Under the pieces are notes generated by a model. The model was not told the DNA's origin. It saw only the letters and a list, made by a program, of their open reading frames with translations, and ran no database searches. A DNA stretch of 64,000 nt, from contig JACKCF010000001.1 of assembly GCA_020634165.1 (NCBI GenBank), forward strand, positions 868,001 through 932,000, written 5' to 3'. Positions 52,229-61,313 of the stretch are shown in pieces. This stretch comes from Anaerolineaceae bacterium. GTDB taxonomy: Bacteria; Chloroflexota; Anaerolineae; Aggregatilineales; Phototrophicaceae. A program made the translations under genes and the position numbers. Each line of letters starts with the position of its first letter. The first letter of the stretch is position 1.

Positions 52229-52936
52229 CTAGGTATCCGGCGTAAAGTGCGTATCCTGCTTATCCAGCAAGGCATACTGATACTGCCCACCCACGAATCT
52301 GTCGAGTAACTCCAGCAGGTCGTTCATGGCCTGTTCAACATCATGATGACCGTTATCATGCTGGGCCTCAATCGTGATGAGTACATCCTCCGTGCTGTTC
52401 TGGGCCGCACTTTGATGGCTCTGCCGCCAGCACCATCGCCGCGCAAAGACCAGCCCGCGATCATCGGCAAACACCACCTCGCCAATTTCAGGATGGTCGC
52501 TGTCGACGCTGCCGAGTTCGGTGTAGCGTTCACTGCCATCAGCGAACTTGACCGTTAGCGTGCCCGTCAGGTCGCGTGTATCGAAGATAGCAAGCGGCAG
52601 GGCATAACGAATGCTGACCAGATTGCCCATATCGACCAGTGGATTGATGCTCGGAATATCGCCCTTTTTCGTCAGGCGCCGCAGTAGGGCTTCAGGGGCG
52701 CTGCGCGTCTTGGTAGGGTTCAGCCCAAAGGCGCTGAACACACCGCGCCACGCTTTCAGACTGGGAATATCTCCAAGGGAAGTATCACCGATGCGTGCAA
52801 TCGTCTGTTGCTGCTCGGCGACGTAAAGCGTTTCCAGTTCTGCCGATACAACGTGATTCCGCAGACCGGTGGCGTAGATAACGCCACCCACAGTCTGCGG
52901 AAAACGGGCAACAATCGCTTGATCGTATTGAAACAT
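52229..52936 (-). CDS. B3/4 tRNA-binding domain protein (PheT-like)
   Basis: A 235-residue protein. The body follows the B3/4 fold found in phenylalanyl-tRNA synthetase beta and in free-standing editing proteins: IPSLKAWRGVFSAFGLNPTKTRSAPEALLRRL, DIPSINPLVDMGNLVSIRYALPLAIFD, and FADDRGLVFARRWCWRQSHQSA. Free-standing members may edit mischarged tRNA. Monocistronic and convergent with the J-domain gene. A weak ribosome site precedes the ATG. Confidence 0.85.
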   Translation of the reverse strand: MFQYDQAIVARFPQTVGGVIYATGLRNHVVSAELETLYVAEQQQTIARIGDTSLGDIPSLKAWRGVFSAFGLNPTKTRSAPEALLRRLTKKGDIPSINPLVDMGNLVSIRYALPLAIFDTRDLTGTLTVKFADGSERYTELGSVDSDHPEIGEVVFADDRGLVFARRWCWRQSHQSAAQNSTEDVLITIEAQHDNGHHDVEQAMNDLLELLDRFVGGQYQYALLDKQDTHFTPDT

Positions 52937-52955
52937 ATCGCTTGGGTGTTGACTT

Positions 52956-53798
52956 CTACTGACTATTCCTGCCCGGACACTGGTCTATATTGGCGATCAT
53001 ATTCTGGATTTGGGAAATGCGATTTTCAGGTGATGGATGCGTACTGGCAAATTCAGGTGCCCTGGCACCGCCGCTGGCCTGTTCCAGAATTTCCATCACG
53101 CGGACCATTTCTTCAGGGTTGTAACCTGCATCTGCCATGATGCAGACGCCCAGACGATCAGACTGCAATTCATCGTCGCGGCCAAATTTCATCGTAATCA
53201 TCTGGCCGACCATCTGCGCTGTAGCGGCGCCGCTATCACCTCCGGCAACCAAAACAGCGCCAATGAGGCCATTGGTCAGTTCCGACTGAGCGATGCGGGC
53301 TGCACTGTGCCGCGCCAGCACATGGCCGATCTCATGACCGAGTACACCTGCAAGTTGATCTTCAGTCTCCAGCGCACTGTACAGGGCCTCTGTGATGAAG
53401 ACCGGACCACCGGGCAGCGCGAACGCATTGACGGTTGTGTCATCTTCAAGCAGCGTAAAGCTAAAACGCCAGTTGGTGTTGGCAGCAACGCTGTTACGGA
53501 CCAATGCGTTGCCAACTTCCTGCACCAGACTTTGCGCGTTGACATCACGCGATATGCCACCAAATTCAGAGATCATCTCTGGTGCGGATTGCAAACCCAG
53601 CGCGATTTCCTGATCTTGCGTCAGGTTGATATATTGGGTTTCGCCAGTGACTTCGTTGTAATCCTGCGAAGAAAGATAAGAAATCAGGGCAAAAACAGCC
53701 AGCACAATGGCGATAATGATGCGAGAACCGCCCGAACTCCGGGACGTGCCAAAACTCCGCGAGGTGCCGTAACTGCTGCGAGGGGACATGCGAATCAT
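52956..53798 (-). CDS. M48 family metalloprotease
   Basis: A 280-residue membrane-anchored protease. A Ser/Gly-rich start, one transmembrane helix (about residues 26-43), then the M48 catalytic domain: VLGHEIGHVLARHSAARIA with zinc ligands H155, H159 and catalytic E156, and a further acidic ligand in DDELQSDRLGVCIM (ELQSDRLG). FASTHPSPENRI near the end is also typical. Related to BepA/YggG-type proteases that handle misfolded envelope proteins. RBS GGAG 9 bases upstream. It follows the B3/4 gene's start on the same strand by 20 bases. Confidence 0.9.
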   Translation of the reverse strand: MIRMSPRSSYGTSRSFGTSRSSGGSRIIIAIVLAVFALISYLSSQDYNEVTGETQYINLTQDQEIALGLQSAPEMISEFGGISRDVNAQSLVQEVGNALVRNSVAANTNWRFSFTLLEDDTTVNAFALPGGPVFITEALYSALETEDQLAGVLGHEIGHVLARHSAARIAQSELTNGLIGAVLVAGGDSGAATAQMVGQMITMKFGRDDELQSDRLGVCIMADAGYNPEEMVRVMEILEQASGGARAPEFASTHPSPENRISQIQNMIANIDQCPGRNSQ

Positions 53799-53838
53799 AG
53801 ATCATAGCTCCTTATTGGACAGCTTCAGTCGGCTAAGC

Positions 53839-54378
53839 TCAGTTTTCTTCGACAAGGTCAACAACAGGTTCAATCGGGACGAACTTCTCGACTTCAAACG
53901 CTTCATACGCACCACCTGCGATAGCCCCAAAGATGATGTGCGCCGTCACAAACCAGGTCGTATTGAAGATGAACCAGGGAAAGAATTGGGATGTCAGGAA
54001 ATTATTGATGAGATAGAGTGCGAATCCAAAGATAGCTCCCAGGACGATACCCGTAACAAGCCCCCATCGGTGGATAATAACGGCTAGCAGCAGCGTCGCC
54101 AGGATCGCCAAAGCGTAGTTGACCACCAGTGCAGCCAAAATGGCGATGAGCGAGAGACTTTCTTGTTCTTGTAGCGCGGTCGGTCCGAGGATCACCGAGC
54201 CAATGTTACGGATAGCTGTGGCGATATCGCCATTACCGAAAATCACTGGAACGACGAAAACAACGAACAACAGAAAAACACTCCCTGCAATAAAACCTGC
54301 GATGAGGGCAGCGCGCCAGTCAACCAACTGACGCATTGGGACAGCTTCCGGCGTTGTGCCGACAGTTGCGTTACTCAT
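53839..54378 (-). CDS. Four-helix membrane protein of unknown function
   Basis: A 179-residue protein with four hydrophobic segments (about residues 22-45, 70-95, 105-120, 130-155): LIAGFIAGSVFLLFVVFVVPVIF, ILAALVVNYALAILATLLLAVII, GIVLGAIFGFALYLI and ITHIIFGAIAGGAYEAF-like. RBS AGGGGGAATGCC before the ATG. It lies 40 bases upstream of the M48 gene and may share a transcript with it. No family recognised. Confidence 0.65.
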   Translation of the reverse strand: MSNATVGTTPEAVPMRQLVDWRAALIAGFIAGSVFLLFVVFVVPVIFGNGDIATAIRNIGSVILGPTALQEQESLSLIAILAALVVNYALAILATLLLAVIIHRWGLVTGIVLGAIFGFALYLINNFLTSQFFPWFIFNTTWFVTAHIIFGAIAGGAYEAFEVEKFVPIEPVVDLVEEN

Positions 54379-54612
54379 GGCATTCCCCCTACCTTGTAAA
54401 TACCGCTGGCGAAACCTACCAGCATGACTATAAGTGCAAGCATAGCGTGATCCAAACCTAAAGACAAAACATTTTGGTCCTTTCTCTACAAAATATAAGG
54501 TGCGCTCTATAACTGCTCATATGCAAAGATATCTCTCAGCCTTTGTTGTAGAGGCCCTTATTCCCCCTTAAGATATGAGGGTGTATATGCAGCGGACGAG
54601 GCAGTGAGGCCC

Positions 54613-55350
54613 ATGACACAAAACGAAGATTGGCGTCAGCAAGTTTATGATCGATATGTTTCCAGCGGGCAGGCCCCTGCTGCACAAACAGGCGAGCAGT
54701 TATTCAAATCACGTGCGCCTTATATCAACTGGATTATCGAGAATCATCTGCCATCAGATAAATCTGTGCGGATTGTTGACCTGGGATGTGGTCACGGCAC
54801 ATATCTTTACTTCCTGGGAAAACATGGTTACGCCAACGTGAGCGGCATGGATGTCTCGCGCGAGCAGGTGGAGCAGGCGCATCAATTGGGCCTCACCAAT
54901 GTCGAACAGGCCGATTTGCTGCCGTATCTTGAACAATCACCAGATGCGAGTATCGACATCTTCCTCATGATCGACATCCTGGAACATCTGGATCGACCTA
55001 CTTTATTTCGTGTGCTGAACGAGGTGTATCGCGTACTCAGGCCGGAGGGTCGTCTGATAGGCCATGTGCCGAACGCAGCGGGCATTTTTGGCGCAAGGGT
55101 GCGCTACAGTGACATCACCCATGAATTGGCTTTTACGGATCGCAGCATTCAGCAGATTACGCGAACAGTCGGCTTTGCCAATGTGGATGTCTATGAGGAA
55201 GCGCCGCTGCGCTACAGCGCTAAATCGACTATTCGACGCCTGTTGTGGGATATTGGCACGGTACCTTTTCGCTTGCTTAATCTGGCAGAGATGGGCAGTT
55301 ATCATGCAATTCTGTCGAGTAATCTCCTGTTCAATGCCCAAAAGGCCTGA
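54613..55350 (+). CDS. Class I SAM-dependent methyltransferase
   Basis: A 245-residue enzyme. IVDLGCGHGTYLYFLGKHG (about 55-75) is the SAM-binding loop, GMDVSREQVEQAHQLG the second, and IFLMIDILEHLDRPTLFRVLNEVYRVLRPEGRLIGHVPNA the third block. The type is common among O- or C-methyltransferases in surface polysaccharide clusters. The ATG at 54613 follows GAGG; an upstream GTG at 54604 is possible. It is the first gene of the polysaccharide region but is separated from the next gene by 632 bases. Confidence 0.85.
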   Translation: MTQNEDWRQQVYDRYVSSGQAPAAQTGEQLFKSRAPYINWIIENHLPSDKSVRIVDLGCGHGTYLYFLGKHGYANVSGMDVSREQVEQAHQLGLTNVEQADLLPYLEQSPDASIDIFLMIDILEHLDRPTLFRVLNEVYRVLRPEGRLIGHVPNAAGIFGARVRYSDITHELAFTDRSIQQITRTVGFANVDVYEEAPLRYSAKSTIRRLLWDIGTVPFRLLNLAEMGSYHAILSSNLLFNAQKA

Positions 55351-55982
55351 CCTCTAAGCCTTTCGACAACCATTCTGGCAGGATGCTAATGCCATGTTTC
55401 TACATAGCAGAACCCTGCCGCTTGATGAATCCAAGCATTTAGCAGACCGTAGTGCGACCTGCCTGCTTCTCTGCGATCACAAGCCTTATAACAGACAACA
55501 TCCGAAAATGATTAACTGCGGGTTGGTATAGGGTTAAGTTCTTACTGGTTACATCCGTTCAACAACAAGTTTATAGACAAATGTATAGTGAACGAATGCG
55601 TACCTAAATGCACCCCAAGACAATGTAAATGTTTGTAATCATTGCAGTGTGTTACTATCATTTCGGGTTATTGGGGGAACGGGTTTTCTACAGCACTAAA
55701 GATCAACACACTACAACCTGAAGTAGTGTTCGGTCAAATAAGAACAGGATCATTGTCGAGTGTGATCATTAGTTGGCGTACTACACAGACAATAGTATGA
55801 CCTCATAATATAGTATCTGCTCAGAGTTAACCCAGAATAACCTACAACATAAAATCTGATCGGCGTTTACGGTAACAAGTCGTAAGATTGTCGTGTCGAA
55901 AGGTATAGCTTGGCTTAAGGTGTATTGCCATTTTATATTTCGATACATTACAATGCGGATAGGGTAAGGGTTTAAGGGTTCC
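55351..55982. other. Long AT-rich non-coding stretch before the polysaccharide operon
   Basis: About 632 bases with no supported gene. Contents seen: an inverted repeat ACACTAC (55709-55715) / GTAGTGT (55724-55730) with an 8-base loop, and repeated GATCATT phrases near 55750-55770. It probably holds the promoter and a long leader of the sugar transferase operon. Reading frames on the minus strand here are short and without ribosome sites. Confidence 0.5.
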
Positions 55983-57062
55983 ATGATAAGAGTAGATACG
56001 AGTTCCACCTCGTCTGCTACAGAAGAGCAGACTGGGGAGGGAACAAACGTCGGGGCTGTCTCTCAAAACGTACTGGTGCAAGTGGCTGCCCAATCCAATA
56101 TGCCGGAGACCATCACACAGGAAGTTCCTCGCGTTGATGTGTCATATCAGGTCGCTGACGCAGAAGAAGATACGGCACCTGTGGAGCCTGTGGTCACTGA
56201 CAATGTGGACACATCTGCGGTCTCGAGCGCAGTCCTAAAGCCCAATAGTGTAAAAATCGATGTTGTTATTGAAGATGCTGTTATTGAACAGACGACAGTC
56301 GTTTCTGACCCGCCAGTACAGGCATTGAATTCGGCAGAGCGCGCTGTCCTGACATTGATCGACTCCGAAGTGAAGGAAAGCGCCTATTACATCGCCAAGC
56401 GGCTGTTCGATCTCACCCTAGCGTGGACGCTCTTCTTTATCACCTTGCCGGTCATGATCGCGATTGCGATTGCGGTCCGCCTGGATTCACCTGGGCCGAT
56501 CATTTTCAGTCAGGTACGTGTGGGTGCCAAGCGCATGCGCGTCAATGGCAAAGTGACCTGGGTTGCCTATCCGTTCATGTTCCACAAGTTCCGCTCGATG
56601 CGCCACAACGCAGACGATAGCAAGCATCGGGCATTTGTTCAGGCCCTCATCAAGAATGATGAAGCCAAAATCAAAGAAATTCATGGTGGAGAAGTACCGC
56701 AGGAAGACAAGTACAAGCTGCACAAAGATACACGTATTACGCGGGTAGGGGCCTTCCTGCGCAAGACCAGCCTGGACGAACTGCCGCAGTTGTGGGACGT
56801 CATTCAGGGCCATATGAGTCTGGTCGGTCCGCGCCCCGCCATCCCCTACGAAGTAGATATGTATTCCGAAAAACACCTGACGCGCTTGGGGGCCAAGCCA
56901 GGGATTACGGGCCTGTGGCAGGTTAAGGCGCGCAGTTCAGTCTCGTTTGACGAGATGGTTGATCTCGATGTGGACTATATCAAGGGCCAGTCCATGTGGT
57001 CTGACCTGAAGATTCTATTACAAACACCGCTTGTTCTATTGAAGTCTAAGGGAGCGCATTAA
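55983..57062 (+). CDS. Initiating sugar transferase (WcaJ/RfbP-like)
   Basis: A 359-residue protein. The first 130 residues are a Val/Thr/Asp/Pro-rich extension without helices. From about 140: YYIAKRLFDLTLAWTLFFITLPVMIAIAIAVRLDSPGPIIFSQVRVG is the transmembrane re-entrant segment and DSPGP motif; KFRSMRHNAD, TRVGAFLRKTSLDELPQLWDVIQGHMSLVGPRP and KPGITGLWQVKAR are the family's catalytic blocks. It transfers the first sugar phosphate to undecaprenyl phosphate in exopolysaccharide or O-antigen synthesis. The long N-terminal extension is atypical. Its stop overlaps the next gene (TAATG). Confidence 0.9.
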   Translation: MIRVDTSSTSSATEEQTGEGTNVGAVSQNVLVQVAAQSNMPETITQEVPRVDVSYQVADAEEDTAPVEPVVTDNVDTSAVSSAVLKPNSVKIDVVIEDAVIEQTTVVSDPPVQALNSAERAVLTLIDSEVKESAYYIAKRLFDLTLAWTLFFITLPVMIAIAIAVRLDSPGPIIFSQVRVGAKRMRVNGKVTWVAYPFMFHKFRSMRHNADDSKHRAFVQALIKNDEAKIKEIHGGEVPQEDKYKLHKDTRITRVGAFLRKTSLDELPQLWDVIQGHMSLVGPRPAIPYEVDMYSEKHLTRLGAKPGITGLWQVKARSSVSFDEMVDLDVDYIKGQSMWSDLKILLQTPLVLLKSKGAH

Positions 57063-58120
57063 TGTCATTGTCGGAGGACAAAATCCAAATCAACATAGCG
57101 ATGATTGGTGCGGGGTATTGGGGACCAAACCTGATTCGCAATTTTGTTGAGATGTCACGTGCAAAACTGGTAGCAGTCGCTGATCTGGACATCAACCGTC
57201 TGGATGCGATTCAGCGGCGTTATCCAACCATCAAAATGACGACAACTGACTATCGTGAGCTGTTCCGTCTTGAAAATCTCGATGCGGTTGTGATCGCCAC
57301 GCCGCCGACGACCCATCGTGACATCGCGCGGGAATGTATGCTGCATGGCTTGCACGTCATGGTGGAAAAACCCCTGACGCTTTCAGTAGAAGAATCGCAG
57401 GAACTGGTAGACCTGGCCAAAGAACGTAACCTCAAGCTGATGGTCGGCCACACCTATGAATACAATGCCGCCATTCGTGCCATCAAGGACATTATTGAAT
57501 CCGGCGAAATCGGCGAAGTCTACTATGTCGATTCCGTTCGCACAAACCTGGGTCTGTTCTCCAACAAGATCAACGTCATGTGGGACCTGGCTCCCCACGA
57601 CATCTCCGTACTGCACTTCCTGTTTGGCGAAATGCCGAACCAGATCAGCGCGACGGGCAAGGCCAACATCGTGCCCAATATCCATGACATCGTCTATATG
57701 CACATGGATTTCCCCAGCGGCATCAGTGCCCATCTGCGTGCGAGCTGGCTGGACCCGCAAAAAGTGCGCCAGTTAACAGTCGTCGGCAGCAAAAAGATGC
57801 TGGTTTTCGATGATGTCGCTTCCCTTGAGAAGATCAAGATATATGACAAGGGTGTGGAAACACTGCCCTATACCGAGACCTACAAAGAGTTCCACCTCAG
57901 CTATCGTTACGGCGATATTGTGATTCCCAACATCTCATTTGTGGAACCGCTGCGTGTCGAGTGCGAACATTTTGTAGACAGCATTCTGTTGGATTCAGCA
58001 CCGCAGACAGATGGCATCAACGGCTTGCGTGTGGTCAGCGTTCTGGAAGCCGCTCAACGGTCCCTGGAAAATCAGGGCAAGATGATGCCAATCGAATTAG
58101 ACGAGAAATACACCACCTAG
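57062..58120 (+). CDS. Gfo/Idh/MocA family oxidoreductase
   Basis: A 352-residue dehydrogenase. MIGAGYWGPNLIRNF is the NAD(P)-binding loop, DAVVIATPPTTH and VMVEKPLTLSVEESQELVDLA (EKP motif) are family hallmarks, and MVGHTYEYNAAIRAIKDII follows. Together with the DegT-type enzyme downstream it fits oxidation and amination of a nucleotide sugar (a WbpB/WbpE-like pair), but the sugar is not proven. The ATG overlaps the sugar transferase stop by one base, so translation is coupled. Confidence 0.9.
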   Translation: MSLSEDKIQINIAMIGAGYWGPNLIRNFVEMSRAKLVAVADLDINRLDAIQRRYPTIKMTTTDYRELFRLENLDAVVIATPPTTHRDIARECMLHGLHVMVEKPLTLSVEESQELVDLAKERNLKLMVGHTYEYNAAIRAIKDIIESGEIGEVYYVDSVRTNLGLFSNKINVMWDLAPHDISVLHFLFGEMPNQISATGKANIVPNIHDIVYMHMDFPSGISAHLRASWLDPQKVRQLTVVGSKKMLVFDDVASLEKIKIYDKGVETLPYTETYKEFHLSYRYGDIVIPNISFVEPLRVECEHFVDSILLDSAPQTDGINGLRVVSVLEAAQRSLENQGKMMPIELDEKYTT

Positions 58121-58159
58121 CTGTTGTACACGTCGAATATTCGGCGTGGGGTGAGAAGA

Positions 58160-58194
58160 AAGGGCCAGCGATCTTTCGGGATTCGTTGGCCCTT
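58160..58194 (+). terminator. Hairpin between oxidoreductase and aminotransferase genes
   Basis: AAGGGCCAGCGA (58160-58171) pairs with TCGTTGGCCCTT (58183-58194) with one wobble. There is no T tail, so it may be an attenuator or an mRNA processing or stability element rather than a strong terminator. Confidence 0.35.
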
Positions 58195-58298
58195 CGCATG
58201 TAAGACGAAATTACGAAAAGTATTGTAGGGCGATTGCTGGCTATACGGTCGATTGAAACGATCCGGGCCAGCAGCAAACAAAAAGGATAGAGAACAAC

Positions 58299-59411
58299 AT
58301 GGCAATTCCTTTTGTTGACCTTCAGGCTCAGCAGGCCCAGGTCGTTGATGAAATCCTCCCGGAAATTGAAGCTGTCTTGCGTCGAGGTAACTTCATTTTG
58401 GGCGATCCCGTCTCACAGTTTGAAGCCGAATTTGCCGAGTATATCGGCTCGGATTATGCGGTTGGCCTGGATAGTGGCCTGTCGGCGCTTAAACTGGCGC
58501 TGGCAGCATTGGGTATCGGCCCTGGCGATGAGGTCATCGTGCCTGTGAATACCTTCATTGCGACGGCGGCAGCCGTGTCATTCTTAGGTGCCAGGCCGGT
58601 CTTCGTTGAGATGGACGAGGACACCAACAACATTGATGTTACCCGTATTGAAGCGGCTATCAACGAGCGCACCAGGGCTATCATGCCCGTGCATCTGTAT
58701 GGCTCTCCGGTTGATATGGACCCCGTGATGGCGGTTGCCAACCGCTACAACCTGTATGTGGTGGAAGATGCCGCCCAGGCACACGGTGCGATGTACAAGG
58801 GCAGGCGCGTTGGCAGTATTGGCCATGCCGGAGCGTTCAGCTTTTATCCGGCCAAAAACCTGGGCGCGGCGGGTGATGCTGGCGCACTGGTAACTAACGA
58901 TCCTGATGTTGCTGAGCGTGTCAAAGGGATGCGCAATGTCGGCCAGGTCGAGCGCTATATTCACAGCCTGCCGCCCTACAATCACCGTATGGATACGCTG
59001 CATGCGGTCGTGCTGTCAGCCAAGCTCAAGCGGCTGGATGGCTGGAACGCCTCCCGTGATCGTCTGGCAGGCCTCTACATAGAAAATCTGCCGCAGGGCA
59101 TTATCACCCCGCAGCGCATCGACTACGGCACACAGGTCTGGCACCTGTTCGTCGTGCGTGCCGAACGCCGTGACGACCTGCGTGCGGCCCTGCAAACAGA
59201 AGGCATCGGCACTGGCATTCACTATCCGGTTCCGCTGCACTTGCAGCCTTACTATGCCGACCTCGGCTACCAGCGCGGTGACTTCCCGGTAGCGGAAATG
59301 GTCGCTGATGAAATCGTTTCGCTGCCGATGTATGCTGAAATGGCCGAGTCGGATGTCAGGCTGGTCTGTGAGCGCCTGAGCGAGTTCGTACTCACCGCTA
59401 ACCCGACCTAG
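58299..59411 (+). CDS. DegT/DnrJ/EryC1/StrS-family aminotransferase
   Basis: A 370-residue PLP enzyme. FVDLQAQQAQ and NFILGDPVSQFEAEFAEYIGSDYAVGLDSGLSALKLALAALGIGPGDEVIVPVNTFIAT is the N-terminal block; VVEDAAQAHGA and GAFSFYPAKNLGAAGDAGALVT hold the PLP lysine (K186); MDTLHAVVLSAKL follows. These enzymes add an amino group to a keto-sugar nucleotide. It probably works after the Gfo/Idh oxidoreductase encoded upstream. Confidence 0.93.
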   Translation: MAIPFVDLQAQQAQVVDEILPEIEAVLRRGNFILGDPVSQFEAEFAEYIGSDYAVGLDSGLSALKLALAALGIGPGDEVIVPVNTFIATAAAVSFLGARPVFVEMDEDTNNIDVTRIEAAINERTRAIMPVHLYGSPVDMDPVMAVANRYNLYVVEDAAQAHGAMYKGRRVGSIGHAGAFSFYPAKNLGAAGDAGALVTNDPDVAERVKGMRNVGQVERYIHSLPPYNHRMDTLHAVVLSAKLKRLDGWNASRDRLAGLYIENLPQGIITPQRIDYGTQVWHLFVVRAERRDDLRAALQTEGIGTGIHYPVPLHLQPYYADLGYQRGDFPVAEMVADEIVSLPMYAEMAESDVRLVCERLSEFVLTANPT

Positions 59412-59526
59412 TTTTGCATCGCAGCAAATTCCTAAAATAGTATGCCACCACCAGCCGTCGCTCCGATGGCTGGCTGGCGTTCCAAGACCTGTATCATGAC
59501 CTAACCCAGAGAGAAGACGATACGCA

Positions 59527-60999
59527 GTGTCAGATAAAGAAAAACGCGGCAGCATGACCATGCAGTTCATCAATGGGTTCCTGGCGACGGGCCTGGGTAA
59601 AGTCTCGGTCGTGGTTCTCGGCTTCCTTGGCCTGATGATCGCCACCCGTGTCATCGACACTGAGCAGATGGGCTATTTCTTCCTCATTCAGATCATGGCG
59701 CTGTTCCTGACTGAACTGAGTAACTTCGGCATGACATTGGCACTGCCACGCTTCACTGCCGATATCGAAGATGCTGATGACAAGCGGCTGCATATCAACA
59801 CCGCCGTCTATTTCCGCATTGTGACGATTATCGGCGCCTGCATCCTGGCGCTGGTACTGCGGCAGCCCTTCTCACAGCTATTTGGTGGCGAAATTCCCGA
59901 TAACCTGCTCATCTTCCTGCCAATCATGGTGGCATTGGAAAGCACAGGCAAGCTGATTGTTTCCGTATTGCAGTCGTACTTCAAATTCCGGCCCATTGGC
60001 ACGATCAGCGTCATCAGCAGCGTGGTTAACATGGCTTCGATTGTGTTGTTCACGCTGGTGCTGGGGCAGGGTGTCTTCGGCTTGCTGATCGCAAAAGTGC
60101 TCTCACGGGCGGTTGCCTTTGGCTATGGCGCGATCATTGCACCCTTCAGCCTGCGCCCGGAGTTTGACGCGGTGATTTTGCGCAAAATGTTGTGGTTTGG
60201 CTTCCCGTTACAGGTCAACTATATCCTCAGCTTCATCTACCAGCGCATAGATACCTTTCTCATCGGCGTTCTGATTGGCACCGAGGAAGTCGCCTTTTAT
60301 GAGATCGCGCGCCGTATTCCCGACAGCCTGACCGAAGTCTTCGATGCCTTCATCCAGGTGTATTTCCCGTACGTGTCCAAACTCTCCGCGCCGGAAAAAC
60401 GCGCGGAGGTATCAGCCGTCTTGAATACCTCTCTGCGCTGGATCACGCTGATTATGGCCTTTGGTTCAGCCATTGCACTGCTGTTCGGCACAGAAATCAT
60501 CACCACGATTTTCTCAACGACCTATTCGGCCAGTTCGCTGCCTTTTGGCCTGCTGATGATCTCTGCGGCGGTCGTCATGATTGACAGCATTTTGGGCTAC
60601 CTGCTGGTCGCGATTGGTGCGCCGCATTTGCCGCCTGCTATCAACATGGTGCGCACGGTCGTCGGCTTCATCCTGTACATCATCCTCCTACCGAGCATGG
60701 GCATGATTGGTGCCGCCTTTGTCAACATCCTCAGCATCCTCATCGTGAACCCCATCTATGTATTTGTACTCTCGCAGCGTAAAGTCGTTGTGCAGATTAC
60801 GGCTTTCGCCAAGCCGCTGCTGATCGTACATGCGATTCTGCTGTTGATGGTTGTTGTCGGGCAGCCTGTGGTGTGGGTACGTGTGCTGATGGTGCTGGTT
60901 TTCCTGCCGATCAACATCTTCATCGCCCAGGAAACGCTCAAGGAAGCTCTTGCCTTCCTCAAAGAACGCCGTCTGGTGACATCATCTGCCTCAACATAG
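59527..60999 (+). CDS. Polysaccharide flippase (Wzx/MATE-like)
   Basis: A 490-residue integral membrane protein with 12-14 hydrophobic helices, typical of Wzx-type oligosaccharide transporters. FINGFLATGLGKVSVVVLGFLGLMIATRVI at the start and GFPLQVNYILSFIYQRIDTFLIGVLIG near residue 225 match the family. It would move undecaprenyl-linked repeat units across the membrane. The GTG at 59527 is used, with AGAGAGAAG upstream. It belongs to the same cluster as the sugar transferase. Confidence 0.88.
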   Translation: MSDKEKRGSMTMQFINGFLATGLGKVSVVVLGFLGLMIATRVIDTEQMGYFFLIQIMALFLTELSNFGMTLALPRFTADIEDADDKRLHINTAVYFRIVTIIGACILALVLRQPFSQLFGGEIPDNLLIFLPIMVALESTGKLIVSVLQSYFKFRPIGTISVISSVVNMASIVLFTLVLGQGVFGLLIAKVLSRAVAFGYGAIIAPFSLRPEFDAVILRKMLWFGFPLQVNYILSFIYQRIDTFLIGVLIGTEEVAFYEIARRIPDSLTEVFDAFIQVYFPYVSKLSAPEKRAEVSAVLNTSLRWITLIMAFGSAIALLFGTEIITTIFSTTYSASSLPFGLLMISAAVVMIDSILGYLLVAIGAPHLPPAINMVRTVVGFILYIILLPSMGMIGAAFVNILSILIVNPIYVFVLSQRKVVVQITAFAKPLLIVHAILLLMVVVGQPVVWVRVLMVLVFLPINIFIAQETLKEALAFLKERRLVTSSAST

Positions 61000-61313
61000 T
61001 GTCAGTCTGTAGGGGCAAAATAATGCAGTTTTGCAACTAAATATGGAAAAAGTGGTTCAGGGCTTTGGGTCAATGACCTCACCCTCAACCTCTCTTCGAA
61101 GGAGAGGGAAGTCCCTCAGTCACATCTGGAAGTCCTCGAAAACCATTCTCGTCGACTTCCGAGCAATCTGACCAGATCGTAGTTGAGTAGGATGAATCGC
61201 CCCTCTCATCACGGAGAGGGGACGGGGGTGAGGTCTGGTGCCAGCATCCTCGTTCGATCTCCATGTTTATTTTTTAAAGCGCATCATTGTGCCCTTACTA
61301 CTGTATGCCCTAT
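61000..61313. other. Intergenic region between convergent genes with a repeat element
   Basis: About 314 bases without a gene. It contains the inverted-repeat element described at 61075-61235; the remainder shows no further signals. Confidence 0.6.
61075..61235. repeat. MITE-like element with 10-bp terminal inverted repeats
   Basis: GACCTCACCC (61075-61084) and GGGTGAGGTC (61226-61235) are perfect terminal inverted repeats. Just inside each end is a CTCTC...GGAGAGGG hairpin (CCTCTCTTCGAAGGAGAGGG on the left, CCCCTCTCATCACGGAGAGG on the right). The 161-base span has no ORF. The GGTGAGGTC / CTCTCC pattern is typical of non-autonomous repeats in Chloroflexota and cyanobacteria. Confidence 0.6.
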
